Of a stretch of DNA of 64,000 bases, positions 16,778-24,961 are shown one piece after another. A program made the position numbers and the translations under genes. How positions within the stretch are numbered: position 1 is the stretch's first letter; each line of letters opens with the position of its first letter. The stretch spans positions 1,426,001-1,490,000 of the forward strand of contig CAVQVN010000009.1 in the NCBI GenBank assembly GCA_963717135.1. The letters run 5' to 3'. Source of the stretch: UBA4744 sp963717135. Its GTDB lineage: Bacteria; Actinomycetota; Acidimicrobiia; Spongiisociales; UBA4744. Under the pieces are notes generated by a model. That model did no database searches, had not been told where the DNA came from, and saw only the letters and a program-made list of their open reading frames with translations.

Positions 16778-18268
16778 ATGTATGCGAACCTTGATATGAC
16801 ACCAATCCCCGTCACGCGCACCGCGGTGCGGCTCGTTCCCAACCCCCAACGGGTAATCACCAAGCCGTTCTTGCCGGGGGAACAAGTCTTCCCCGACGGA
16901 CGGTCCCGCGGCAAGCTGATCATCGAGCGGATCTTGGCCATGTCGGAGAGTGAGGTCGCCTCCACCCTGGCGGCCACCCAGAGCCGATTCGCCGACCGGC
17001 ACGAAGGCCTCAACCGGACTCTCGAGTTCAACTTCGCTGCGGTGGCCGACTACGTTGACCACCCCCAGGATGTCTCCCTCCCGCGCCGATTGCTGATCGG
17101 CGCCTATTTCACGCACGAGTATTCCATCGAAGCAGCTTCCCTCAGCAATCCGTCGATGGTCCCTGCACCCGATCAGGTTGGTCTGAGTCCAGGAGAACAA
17201 CGGTTCGTCATGAGCCTGAGGGCAATCGGCGAGGGACATATCTCGTCGATCGAGTTCCGGACGGGCGTGATAGATGCGGGCGGGAAGGTCACATTGGAAG
17301 AACCCAGCCGGTACGCGATGACCGCCCGGCGCCGAGCCCCTCTCTACGACAAGCCCGTGTTTACGACCAAATTGGAGGAACTCGGAGCGTTCAACAACAT
17401 CAGCCGCATGTGCCTGGATCCACTTCCTGCGCACTTCACTTTCGAACAACTCGAAGCGGCGATCTTGGATCTCGATGGCCAGGGGGTGGATCGCTCCGTC
17501 GCCTTCCAGACCATCAAGGTCATCCACTGGTTGGCGTCATCGAACTATGCGAGCACCTTCCCGGCGGACTCCAAGATCTCGCAGAGAGTGATTTTCCCGG
17601 CCGGGCCCACCGAGAGCCACGGGATGGAGGATGCCCGCTTCGTTCGATTTACCCACGACGACGGAACCGTGGTCTATTTCGCCACCTACACCGCCTTCGA
17701 CGGGATCCAGATCCTCCCCCAACTCATAGAGACCCCTGACTTCGTTTCCTTCCGGATCGCCACCCTCAATGGAGTCGCCGCCCAAAACAAGGGCATTGCC
17801 CTGTTCCCGCGCAAGATCGACGGCCGGTTTGCGGCCCTCTCCCGCCAGGACAACGAGAACAACCACCTCATGCTCTCCGACAACGTGCGGTTCTGGCACG
17901 AAACCGAGAAGATTCAAGAACCCGAGCGCCCCTGGGAACTCGTGCAACTCGGTAATTGCGGTTCGCCGCTGGAGACCGAGGCCGGCTGGTTGGTCATCAC
18001 CCATGGAGTGGGTCCGCTGCGCTGCTATAGCTTGGGGGCCATCCTCCTCGACCTCGAGGATCCCTGTCGAGTGATCGGTCACCTGCAGGAGCCGCTGCTT
18101 GAACCTGCTGAGGACGAGCGCGACGGGTATGTTCCCAATGTCGTTTATTCATGTGGCAGCATGATCCACGGCAATCATCTGGTGCTCCCCTACGGCTTCT
18201 CAGACGTAGGGACCGGCATAGCGACCGTGCCGCTCGACAATCTCCTCACCCGGCTCACCGCGAAATAG
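16778..18268 (+). CDS. Glycoside hydrolase family 130 protein (beta-mannoside phosphorylase/mannosidase family)
   Basis: 496 residues. The five-bladed propeller region holds the GH130 signature SHGMEDARFVRF (normally HGxEDPR/AR), with YFATYTAFDG, NNHLMLSDNVRFW, GNCGSPLETEAGWLVITHG and the C-terminal YSCGSMIHGNHLVLPYGFSD. Family members act on beta-mannosides by phosphorolysis or hydrolysis. The long N-terminal region (about 200 residues) before the propeller is of the larger GH130 subgroups. The start is uncertain: ATG 16778 or ATG 16796 (MTPIPVTRT). Confidence 0.85.
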   Translation: MYANLDMTPIPVTRTAVRLVPNPQRVITKPFLPGEQVFPDGRSRGKLIIERILAMSESEVASTLAATQSRFADRHEGLNRTLEFNFAAVADYVDHPQDVSLPRRLLIGAYFTHEYSIEAASLSNPSMVPAPDQVGLSPGEQRFVMSLRAIGEGHISSIEFRTGVIDAGGKVTLEEPSRYAMTARRRAPLYDKPVFTTKLEELGAFNNISRMCLDPLPAHFTFEQLEAAILDLDGQGVDRSVAFQTIKVIHWLASSNYASTFPADSKISQRVIFPAGPTESHGMEDARFVRFTHDDGTVVYFATYTAFDGIQILPQLIETPDFVSFRIATLNGVAAQNKGIALFPRKIDGRFAALSRQDNENNHLMLSDNVRFWHETEKIQEPERPWELVQLGNCGSPLETEAGWLVITHGVGPLRCYSLGAILLDLEDPCRVIGHLQEPLLEPAEDERDGYVPNVVYSCGSMIHGNHLVLPYGFSDVGTGIATVPLDNLLTRLTAK

Positions 18269-18327
18269 ACGCTCGACCAAACCTTGTGATCTGCCGGACG
18301 CACTCGGTCCTTTGGCCCGGTTCCGGC

Positions 18328-19410
18328 TCAGCGCTCGTTTCCTCCGGCTCGCCGGGTCGCATCGTGTTCAACGACGCGGCGATAGACGGCGAGGTACTCG
18401 TCGACCATCCGGTTGACATCGAAGCGTTGCTCGACCGTCCCGCGCACCGCCACCCGGTCGATGCTCTCCGAGGCGTGAACGGCAGCGACCGCAGCGTCGA
18501 TGGACCGCACCAGGAATCCATTATCTCCGGCGCGAATCAGCTCGGGCATCGACCCGCGCCGGTTTGCGATCACCGGTGTTCCGCACGCCATCGCTTCGAC
18601 GACACTGAACCCGAACGGCTCGTCGAAGTTGATGAGGTGTAGGAGTGCCCGCGCACCACCGAGCAATCCCCCGCGCTCTTCGGGACCTATGGGGCCCACG
18701 TACTTGACGCGATCCCCATCTAGCCGGGGTTTCACCAGCCGGTCAAAGTAGTCGTCGTCCTGGACGATCCCGGCGATGATCAGGGGGAGTTCGGCCTTCT
18801 CAGCCACCTCGATAGCCTCGACCGTTCCCTTGTCTGGGTGGATCCTCCCGAAGAACAGCAGGTATTCGCCGGGACTCGGACGCATTTCGAACGCCTGCAT
18901 GTCGATTCCGTGGTGGATCGTGGCCACGTAATCGAGCTTCTCGTGCCGGTCGGCGTCGCTGATCGCTACGTAATAGCTGCGATCGTTGTACTGCTCGAAG
19001 ACCGGCACGATCCGCGCAGACGAAAAACCATGAATGGTGGTGACCACCGGGGTGTCAACCAGGCCGCTGTAGGTCAGTGGTAGGAAGTCAAAACTGTTGT
19101 GGATCAGGTCGAACTCTGCGGCGCGTTCGAAAACGGCGGCGATGTGCAGGGCTTCCCACGCCTTGGCATCCAGAGTTGGGTCCTCTGAGTACCCCGTGGG
19201 CGCCACTCCGACCAGTCGCGCTGAGGTGATGGAATCGGCAGTCGCAAACAAGGTCACATCGACCCCGCGAGCCACAAGCCCTTCCGTCAGCAGGGATACA
19301 AACTGCTCCCACGGCCCGTAGTGCCGGGGCGGAACCCTCCACGAAATTGGGGCGAGCATCGCTACGCGCAGCGTTTCCAGGCGGCCGGGGACCAAATCGG
19401 CGGGCTTCAT
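18328..19410 (-). CDS. Glycosyltransferase family 4, convergent with the GH130 operon
   Basis: 360 residues from ATG 19410. The start RVAMLAPISWRVPPRHYGPWE is typical of GT4 enzymes with the PP-x-x-YGG-like loop. IHNSFDFLPL, the hinge FFGRIHPDKGTVEAIEVA, and EPFGFSVVEAMACGTPVIANRRGSMPEL with the EX7E motif follow. Probably transfers mannose or glucose. It converges on the GH130 gene with a 59-bp spacer and completes the glycan cluster. An in-frame start further upstream (19464) is less likely. Confidence 0.88.
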   Translation of the reverse strand: MKPADLVPGRLETLRVAMLAPISWRVPPRHYGPWEQFVSLLTEGLVARGVDVTLFATADSITSARLVGVAPTGYSEDPTLDAKAWEALHIAAVFERAAEFDLIHNSFDFLPLTYSGLVDTPVVTTIHGFSSARIVPVFEQYNDRSYYVAISDADRHEKLDYVATIHHGIDMQAFEMRPSPGEYLLFFGRIHPDKGTVEAIEVAEKAELPLIIAGIVQDDDYFDRLVKPRLDGDRVKYVGPIGPEERGGLLGGARALLHLINFDEPFGFSVVEAMACGTPVIANRRGSMPELIRAGDNGFLVRSIDAAVAAVHASESIDRVAVRGTVEQRFDVNRMVDEYLAVYRRVVEHDATRRAGGNER

Positions 19411-19540
19411 AGATCCGACCATATCGGACGATCCCGTAGGTAAGCGGAGCCGAGAATCGAACAACTACCGGCGACAGGCGGCGTCGGGTTCGGGATGGGG
19501 GTTGGGTGGAGCGACCTTGCGGAAGCCGCGGAGAAACCGA

Positions 19541-19666
19541 TCAGACGACCTTGCTGGTCTTGCCCGCCTGGGCGTCCTTCTTCACTTTCTTGTCGAGGCG
19601 CTTCTGCTTGAGATCTTTGGCGGCAACCTTCTTGTTGCTTCTGCCGCCCTTGTCTTTGGTTCCCAT
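19541..19666 (-). CDS. Small lysine-rich protein (41 residues)
   Basis: A short frame beginning MGTKDKGGRSNKKVAAKDLK and ending with KTSKVV. A GGAGG lies 5 bases before the ATG at 19666, a strong ribosome-binding site for so short a gene. About one third of the residues are Lys or Arg, suggesting nucleic-acid or ribosome binding. It lies alone, divergent from the ECF operon at 19788. Function unknown. Confidence 0.6.
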   Translation of the reverse strand: MGTKDKGGRSNKKVAAKDLKQKRLDKKVKKDAQAGKTSKVV

Positions 19667-19787
19667 CAATACCTCCAGGCCGGCCACCAAAACGGCAGCC
19701 ATCTTCTATTGTCCCACGCAGCGCTCTCTACCTGCCCCGAGCGAGGCCAGACCCTCCGAGGTGAATAGACGAGGAGACTCCTGCGTA

Positions 19788-20420
19788 ATGAAGAGTATGA
19801 TGCCGGCAGTCATGAGCGCAGAGCTTCCGAGCCCCGATCGCGCTCTGGTATCCCTGGCCCGCAACGGGGAGCGAGATGCACGGGAGGCACTAGCCCGGCG
19901 GGTTGGTCGGTCGGCGTACGTTTTTGCGCTGCAACTCACCGGCAGACCCGACACTGCACACGACATCGCTCAGGACGGCGTGCTGAGGTTCTTCCAGCAC
20001 CTCGACCGCTTCGATCCGAGCCGGCCGATCGAGCCCTGGCTGTATCAGATCGTTCGCAACCGCGTGCGGGATCTGATGCGCCGGGAAAGCCTGCGCCGGC
20101 ACGAGTCGCTGGACGTGAGGTTGGAGCAGGGGCTCCCGGAAACTGTGGATAGGTCCGCGGACCCCGCCGCCGACGCCGAACGAAGCGACTTGCAGCGACT
20201 GATCTGGCAGGCCGTTTCCAAGTTGACGGAAGTGCACCGCGAAATCTTCGTGCTCAGGGACTATCACGATCTCTCCTATCGCGAGATCGCCGAAGTGCTG
20301 TCCATTCCCCAGGGCACGGTCATGTCACGGTTGCACGCCGCCCGGAAGAGCCTGCGGGAGATTCTCATGACCGATGGTATCTACCTGGGCGGACCGCCCA
20401 ACAGGAGCGGCAATCAATGA
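19788..20420 (+). CDS. ECF RNA polymerase sigma factor
   Basis: About 210 residues. Region 2 (YVFALQLTGRPDTAHDIAQDGVLRFFQHL, with WLYQIVRNRVRDLMRRE) and region 4 (LTEVHREIFVLRDYHDLSYREIAEVLSIPQGTVMSRLHAARKSL) are complete. The start may be ATG 19788 (MKSMMPAVMSAEL) or ATG 19812. Its stop overlaps the anti-sigma start (ATGA), so the two are made together. The signal is unknown. Confidence 0.9.
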   Translation: MKSMMPAVMSAELPSPDRALVSLARNGERDAREALARRVGRSAYVFALQLTGRPDTAHDIAQDGVLRFFQHLDRFDPSRPIEPWLYQIVRNRVRDLMRRESLRRHESLDVRLEQGLPETVDRSADPAADAERSDLQRLIWQAVSKLTEVHREIFVLRDYHDLSYREIAEVLSIPQGTVMSRLHAARKSLREILMTDGIYLGGPPNRSGNQ

Positions 20421-20857
20421 GTGAAACGCGGCACGGATTCGACGAGGCGCTGATCTCTGGATACCTCGACGGCGAGCTTTCCCAGGGTGCAGAGCAACGG
20501 GTGCGACTCCACCTGGAGGATTGCCCTGATTGCAGGGCCATCGCCGAAGAGCTACATCGGCTCAAGGAGGTGACGATGACAACGGAGTTCCGGGTACCGG
20601 ACGACACCCAGTGGGACGAGGCACCCCGCGGCCGCGGTTCCGGCTTCTTCCGCAACTTCGGCTGGCTGATCCTGCTGGCCTGGATCGTCGGAACGCTCGG
20701 GTATGGGCTCTGGCAGATAGCGACCGACACGGAAGAACTGTTCGAGGTAGTAATCGTCTTCGGAGCGTGGCTGGGTTTCGGCCTCGTCTTCCTCTCGGTG
20801 CTCATCGACCGCCTCAAGACACACAAGACCGACCGATATCGAAGGGTGGAAAAGTGA
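20417..20857 (+). CDS. Membrane anti-sigma factor with zinc-finger (ZAS) motif
   Basis: 146 residues. The N-terminal anti-sigma domain has the H-x3-C-x2-C motif HLEDCPDC, with YLDGELSQGAEQRV before it. Two hydrophobic segments (WLILLAWIVGTLGYGLWQI and VVIVFGAWLGFGLVFLSVLI) follow. It should hold the upstream sigma factor at the membrane until released. It overlaps the sigma gene and the next gene by 4 bp each (ATGA and GTGA). Confidence 0.85.
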   Translation: MSETRHGFDEALISGYLDGELSQGAEQRVRLHLEDCPDCRAIAEELHRLKEVTMTTEFRVPDDTQWDEAPRGRGSGFFRNFGWLILLAWIVGTLGYGLWQIATDTEELFEVVIVFGAWLGFGLVFLSVLIDRLKTHKTDRYRRVEK

Positions 20858-21174
20858 TCGTTTCAACCAGTGAGAGCGTCGCCGGACATCGCGTAGTACG
20901 AACCCTTGGCCTGGTGCGCGGCAACACCATCCGAGCCCGTCACGTGGGCAAGGACATCACCGCCGCGTTCCGCAACATTGTCGGAGGCGAGATCTCGGAG
21001 TACACAAAACTCCTCGGCGAGGCCCGCGAGCAAGCCCTCGACCGGATGGTTGCCGAAGCGAAGGAAATCGGCGCCAATGCGATCGTGATGGTGCGGTTTT
21101 CGACGTCGATGGTCATGAGCGGCGCAGCCGAACTGCTGGCCTACGGAACGGCAGTGGTCGTCGAGCCTGAATAG
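20854..21174 (+). CDS. YbjQ/UPF0145 (DUF74) family protein
   Basis: 106 residues from GTG 20854. SESVAGHRVVRTLGLVRGNTIRARHVGKD, a helix with EAREQALDRMVAEAKEIGANAIV, and a closing GTAVVVEP match the heavy-metal-binding-like YbjQ family, which forms pentamers of unknown function. Start and anti-sigma stop overlap (GTGA), so it belongs to the sigma operon and may be part of its response or sensing. Confidence 0.85.
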   Translation: MIVSTSESVAGHRVVRTLGLVRGNTIRARHVGKDITAAFRNIVGGEISEYTKLLGEAREQALDRMVAEAKEIGANAIVMVRFSTSMVMSGAAELLAYGTAVVVEPE

Positions 21175-21248
21175 CCCTGGCGGCACATAATCACTACCGG
21201 CACAAAGGCTTCATCCCGGCCTCTAACGGTCGGGCATTGACCAAGCGA

Positions 21249-21473
21249 TTACTCGTCGAGGAGGGCCCGGATTCTCACTTTCGCTTCGAGCGGGAGTTCG
21301 AGCTTGCCGTGTCGCCGACCGAGGTCGCCCACCTGTTCAAGGTCGGAGACGGTGACCCGGCAGTGGTTGCAGGTGGCCAGGTGTTCGGCTGCGGCTTCTT
21401 CATCGCGAGGGTTCAAATCTCCGCTGAAGAGGTTGGGAAGCATGGAATCGAGATGATCGCAGGTAATGGTCAT
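21249..21473 (-). CDS. Soluble zinc-finger anti-sigma factor
   Basis: 74 residues with a ZAS motif (HLATCNHC) and no membrane segment. CDHLDSMLPNLFSGDLNPRDEEAAAEHL is typical of the RsrA/ChrR-type N-terminal domain. It overlaps the end of the sigma gene at 21470 (ATGA). Lacking a membrane anchor and encoded with a thioredoxin, it could be redox-sensitive through its Cys residues; that is inference. Confidence 0.8.
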   Translation of the reverse strand: MTITCDHLDSMLPNLFSGDLNPRDEEAAAEHLATCNHCRVTVSDLEQVGDLGRRHGKLELPLEAKVRIRALLDE

Positions 21474-22033
21474 AGGTACTCCTGGAGACTTCTGCGCAGT
21501 TCCTTGCGGGCTCTCAGCAGACGCATCTTGACGGAGGATTCGGATATGGCCAGGGCTGCGGCGACTTCCCTGGTTGTCAGACCTTCCACGTCGCGGAGGA
21601 CGAAAACCGCTCGCAGCGGCTGGGTAAGCCCGTCGATTGCCCGATCGAGGGTGGCAATGAGTTCGCTCCGAACCACCTCATGCTCGGCGCTGGGGGCCAA
21701 CCGTGAAGTTGATCGCGCCAGAACGGCCGGATCCTGGGGTTCGTCGCGCCGCCGGCGGTGCGCTTCGATGGATTTGCGGTAACCGATCCGATAGATCCAA
21801 GCGCTGATTGGCCCATCACCCCGGTAGGAGCCCAGGTTGCGGAAGGCTGCAAGAAACGTTTCCTGGACAACGTCTTCGGCGAGGTGCCGATCACGCAGTA
21901 GACGAGCTGCCAGGGTGTAGACACCATCGGCCAGCTCATCGAAGAGCCAGAGAATCGTCGCCTGTTGATCCTCGTTGAGCGTCATCAGCGGAGTCACGCG
22001 GGAGAGTACGGACGGGGGCGCCTGACGGTTCAC
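21470..22033 (-). CDS. ECF RNA polymerase sigma factor (operon with thioredoxin)
   Basis: 187 residues from GTG 22033. Region 2 (LLRDRHLAEDVVQETFLAAFRNLGSYRGDGPISAWIYRIGYRKSIEAHRRR) and region 4 (LTQPLRAVFVLRDVEGLTTREVAAALAISESSVKMRLLRARKEL) are complete. The GTG overlaps the thioredoxin stop (GTGA); an ATG at 21985 (MTLNEDQQ) would give a more usual ECF length, so the start is uncertain. Operon order is DUF2892, thioredoxin, sigma, anti-sigma. Confidence 0.9.
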   Translation of the reverse strand: MNRQAPPSVLSRVTPLMTLNEDQQATILWLFDELADGVYTLAARLLRDRHLAEDVVQETFLAAFRNLGSYRGDGPISAWIYRIGYRKSIEAHRRRRDEPQDPAVLARSTSRLAPSAEHEVVRSELIATLDRAIDGLTQPLRAVFVLRDVEGLTTREVAAALAISESSVKMRLLRARKELRRSLQEYL

Positions 22034-22479
22034 TTCGAAGGCAACATTCGGAGGCGGGGAAGAGCGGTTGCACCGATGGCGGACCCGGCCAGCAGAAGGG
22101 GAAGGGATGGGCCGCTCAACAAACCAACCGCCAACACCGCGATGGCCGCGACCAACCGCACGGTCCGGTCGGTCCTCGAGAGCCGTTTGAGTCCAACCGT
22201 TGAGTCACCGGCCACCAAAGCGAACAAGTTGTTGATGGCCTGTTCCGATTGTGCTCCGGTCAAACGAGCGATCTCCCGGTCGCCCCGCAGTGCAATCAAC
22301 GTTGGCACGGCCCGCACTTTGAGTTCCCGAACCCGGGCCTGCTGCTGATCGGCGTTGATCTTCTCGAGTGTCACCCGGCCGGTATGCCGGGAGGCTGCCT
22401 CGTCGACCATGGGCTCCATGGCCCGGCAGGGCCGGCACCCAGGAGCCCATATGTCGACGACGGAGGGTGGTTCGTTCAT
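22030..22479 (-). CDS. Thioredoxin-domain protein with C-terminal membrane segment
   Basis: 149 residues. Residues 1-100 are a thioredoxin fold with the active site WAPGCRPCRAM (CxxC) and cis-Pro AVPTLIALRGD. A hydrophobic C-terminal stretch (LVAAIAVLAVGLLSGPSLPLLLAGSAIG) could anchor it, with the thioredoxin domain in the cytoplasm because no signal peptide precedes it. It lies 3 bp after DUF2892 and overlaps the sigma gene, suggesting a redox-responsive operon. Confidence 0.85.
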   Translation of the reverse strand: MNEPPSVVDIWAPGCRPCRAMEPMVDEAASRHTGRVTLEKINADQQQARVRELKVRAVPTLIALRGDREIARLTGAQSEQAINNLFALVAGDSTVGLKRLSRTDRTVRLVAAIAVLAVGLLSGPSLPLLLAGSAIGATALPRLRMLPSK

Positions 22480-22482
22480 GGT

Positions 22483-22701
22483 TCAGACACCGGCAGTTTG
22501 GCTGTTGGTGCGGAACCGGAAGGCGGCGTAGATCGGACACCAGCCGGCTATGCCGGTGATGAGGGGAATGAACCCGAAGAACTTGAGAAAGGTACCCAGG
22601 CCCCCGGAAACGACCTCGCCCCATCCGAGATACATGAGCACGGCTCCCAGGGCGACCCGGCCGATCCGATCCCAACCTGCTTCGTTCTTGAATCCCGACA
22701 T
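22483..22701 (-). CDS. DUF2892 (YgaP-like) small membrane protein
   Basis: 72 residues. Two hydrophobic segments flank GGLGTFLKFFGFIPLITGIAGWCPIYAAF; the GxCPxYA motif is the DUF2892 hallmark, also found as the membrane part of rhodanese YgaP. AAAGGAG lies a few bases before ATG 22701. It is the first gene of the sigma/thioredoxin operon and hints at sulfur or redox chemistry at the membrane. Confidence 0.85.
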   Translation of the reverse strand: MSGFKNEAGWDRIGRVALGAVLMYLGWGEVVSGGLGTFLKFFGFIPLITGIAGWCPIYAAFRFRTNSQTAGV

Positions 22702-22817
22702 TGAATTCTCCTTTCTTCAACCGTTACGACGCGTGACCCCGCTGATCGGTCACATGGTTTCTTCGCAGTGGGACCCCGGTAGTGAAACCGGGGTCCCGAA
22801 CCGTCCCAGCGCAGCGG

Positions 22818-23639
22818 TCAGTCGTCGAGGCTGTCGTCTCCATCGTCATTGTCACCGTCGTCGTGAAAACGGCCCGATGAATCGCGGTTCGAGTCGTCTG
22901 AGCTGTGATCGTCCGACACTTTTGCGTCGGCGTCGTCCGAGGAGTCATCATTCGATTGGTCGTCCATATCGGAGCGGGCCCGGGTCTTGATCAGGCCGTC
23001 TTCCATCTCGGCTTTGAACTCGATCTCCGTAGTGCCGTTGCGTAACTCGACGTTGACCTCCCGGGAGCCCTCGATCTCGATGTCGGCCACGGTCCAGCCG
23101 GCGCTCGGTGTGGCGCCGACCAACTCCAGAGCACCGTTGAAAGCACGGAGCTGCACCGAGCCGGCTCCTCCAGCTGCGAAGCTCAGGGGATCAGTCGAAG
23201 GGACAGTCAACGCCATGTTGTCGTCCGAGGAGCTGTCGTCGGTCGACCCGTCAAGGGCTCTCACCCTGACTCGGGTCTTGACCAGGCCATCCTCGAGCTC
23301 GGCTTGGAAATCAATCCGCTCGGTTCCGTTGACGAACTTCACTTCGACTTCTCGACCGGAACCCTTCTCGACTTCAGAAACCCAGCCGCGGCCGGCGGCT
23401 ACGTTGCCGACCGACAGCGAGGCTTCTGTACGATCAACGGTCACCTGTCCGGCGGCGCCGGCGTCGTAGGTCTCCGATCCGATGGCCGTCTGCGACGGGG
23501 TTGCGGCGCTCTGGGCCACGGTGGTCGACGTAGTTGAGGACGAGGACGACGTTGAGTCGTCGGGGGTTGCCCACGCCAGTCCGGCGACGAGCAGCACGGC
23601 CAGAACCGCGGTGCTGATTATCGAGATGCGCTTGATCAT
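22818..23639 (-). CDS. Secreted protein with two tandem beta-rich repeats and acidic tail
   Basis: 273 residues from ATG 23639, preceded by GGGAGG. The signal peptide is IISTAVLAVLLVAGLAWA, followed by a Ser/Thr-rich linker. Two related units of about 70-75 residues follow, each ending NGTxxIxFxAExEDGLxKTR (VNGTERIDFQAELEDGLVKT and RNGTTEIEFKAEMEDGLIKT). The last 50 residues are almost all D, S and N (SDDADAKVSDDHSSDDS..), which may bind calcium. No family name; acts outside the cell. Confidence 0.65.
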   Translation of the reverse strand: MIKRISIISTAVLAVLLVAGLAWATPDDSTSSSSSTTSTTVAQSAATPSQTAIGSETYDAGAAGQVTVDRTEASLSVGNVAAGRGWVSEVEKGSGREVEVKFVNGTERIDFQAELEDGLVKTRVRVRALDGSTDDSSSDDNMALTVPSTDPLSFAAGGAGSVQLRAFNGALELVGATPSAGWTVADIEIEGSREVNVELRNGTTEIEFKAEMEDGLIKTRARSDMDDQSNDDSSDDADAKVSDDHSSDDSNRDSSGRFHDDGDNDDGDDSLDD

Positions 23640-23754
23640 GTTTGACCTCCCTGGTGGCTTATTGGTCGACACCATCGTGTCGGGCGGGAAGTAACGGCGA
23701 CACCAGGAGAGCAATAACAGCAGGCAAAACTTCCAGACGATTGACCAGGGCGAA

Positions 23755-24138
23755 TCAGCGGCCGGCGGCGCCCGCTGGATGTCGATGGTTACTTCGCGAG
23801 AAGACGGCCGGCAGGGTCAGAAGCAGTCCCAAGACACAGACGGCCGCGACTGCGAAATAGAAGACCATGATGTCAGGGTCGAGGGCGGCTGGGAGGCCCA
23901 AACCAATCGGCAGGAGCCAGGTCGCCGCCCAGGCCCATCTTTCACCGCGCCGGAATGAAATCAAGATGACCAGCAGCGCGTATAGGTTGAAGAACGCAAA
24001 CCCGGTGAACAGGACCGGCTCGTCCAGTGCGAAAATCAAGCCGAAGTGAGTCAGCGTCATTAGCGCGGCGGAGACGAGCAGGGCGATCCAACCGGTTTTG
24101 AATCGGGTGCCGTCGGTAGTGATGGAACTGGCTGACAT
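23755..24138 (-). CDS. Small integral membrane protein
   Basis: 127 residues with four predicted helices (GWIALLVSAALMTLTHFGLIF, VLFTGFAFFNLYALLVILI, WAWAATWLLPIGLGLPAAL, IMVFYFAVAAVCVLGLLLTL). No catalytic motif is visible. It is transcribed in the same direction as its neighbours, with about 90 bp to the next gene. Function unknown. Confidence 0.6.
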   Translation of the reverse strand: MSASSITTDGTRFKTGWIALLVSAALMTLTHFGLIFALDEPVLFTGFAFFNLYALLVILISFRRGERWAWAATWLLPIGLGLPAALDPDIMVFYFAVAAVCVLGLLLTLPAVFSRSNHRHPAGAAGR

Positions 24139-24229
24139 GTCGATCTCTCCTTATGGGGACTATGGATTAGATGAGTTGGTAGCGGGGCGTATGGTCGGCG
24201 AGGCTCGTTGGGCGATACGACGAATGACT

Positions 24230-24961
24230 TCAGATGAAATGCTTTTCAGGGGCAGATCTTCCACTGCTGATGGCCACCGAGCGCTTTGACGTTGAAGCCC
24301 GGCGGAGTAGCACGAGGGAGGTGGCCGCGACCCATAGCCAGAAGACTGCGTAGGGAAGTAGCCAGATCTCACTGGTCCATACGGCCCGGCTGAGGGCCAG
24401 TCCGAGACCGCTTGCGATCGCGCACCATCCGAGCCAGCGAGCGAACACGCCGGTCGAGGCGATGACCCAGCCGCTGCATGCGGCGAAGCTGCCCAGGGCT
24501 ACCCAGCCGTTGGCGAAGGACAGATTGCCCTCGTCGAATGCATAGCGGGCGATCTGTGCCGACGTGTCGTCCACTCGGAACGCGGCCGCCTCGGTGTTGG
24601 CCGCTAAAGCCAGCGCCAGGAGCACCAACCCGGAGGCCGCCGCGATCGCCGATCGCCAGGGCGGATCTCCCTCGGCATCCCGGAGCAGCATCGACAAGCC
24701 GATGATGAACCACAAAAAGGCAATCAATCCGACGGTCATCACGAAGGAGCCGAAATTGGCAAGCGGTGAGTGAATCGAACGGAGGTATACGAGTATGTCG
24801 GCCGCGGGGGCGTCGAACGCCGGCTCGAGCCCCGAGCGCGCCAGTGCCGGCACGAAGATCAGCACCATGGCGGCGAGGCCACTGATCCCGGTGGCTCGTG
24901 CAAGTCGGCGCCATGCGAGGTCTGTGGTTTGTCGCCGAGCGGCGATCGCTCCGGTGGTCAT
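24230..24961 (-). CDS. Multi-pass membrane protein (DUF4386-like)
   Basis: 243 residues from ATG 24961, which overlaps the stop of the upstream gene (ATGA). Six to seven hydrophobic segments are visible, with the loop EAAAFRVDDTSAQIARYAFDEGNLSFANGW between helices, similar in style to DUF4386 proteins. It forms an operon with the gene at 24958-25587, divergent from TetR, so it is probably repressed by it. Function unknown. Confidence 0.65.
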   Translation of the reverse strand: MTTGAIAARRQTTDLAWRRLARATGISGLAAMVLIFVPALARSGLEPAFDAPAADILVYLRSIHSPLANFGSFVMTVGLIAFLWFIIGLSMLLRDAEGDPPWRSAIAAASGLVLLALALAANTEAAAFRVDDTSAQIARYAFDEGNLSFANGWVALGSFAACSGWVIASTGVFARWLGWCAIASGLGLALSRAVWTSEIWLLPYAVFWLWVAATSLVLLRRASTSKRSVAISSGRSAPEKHFI

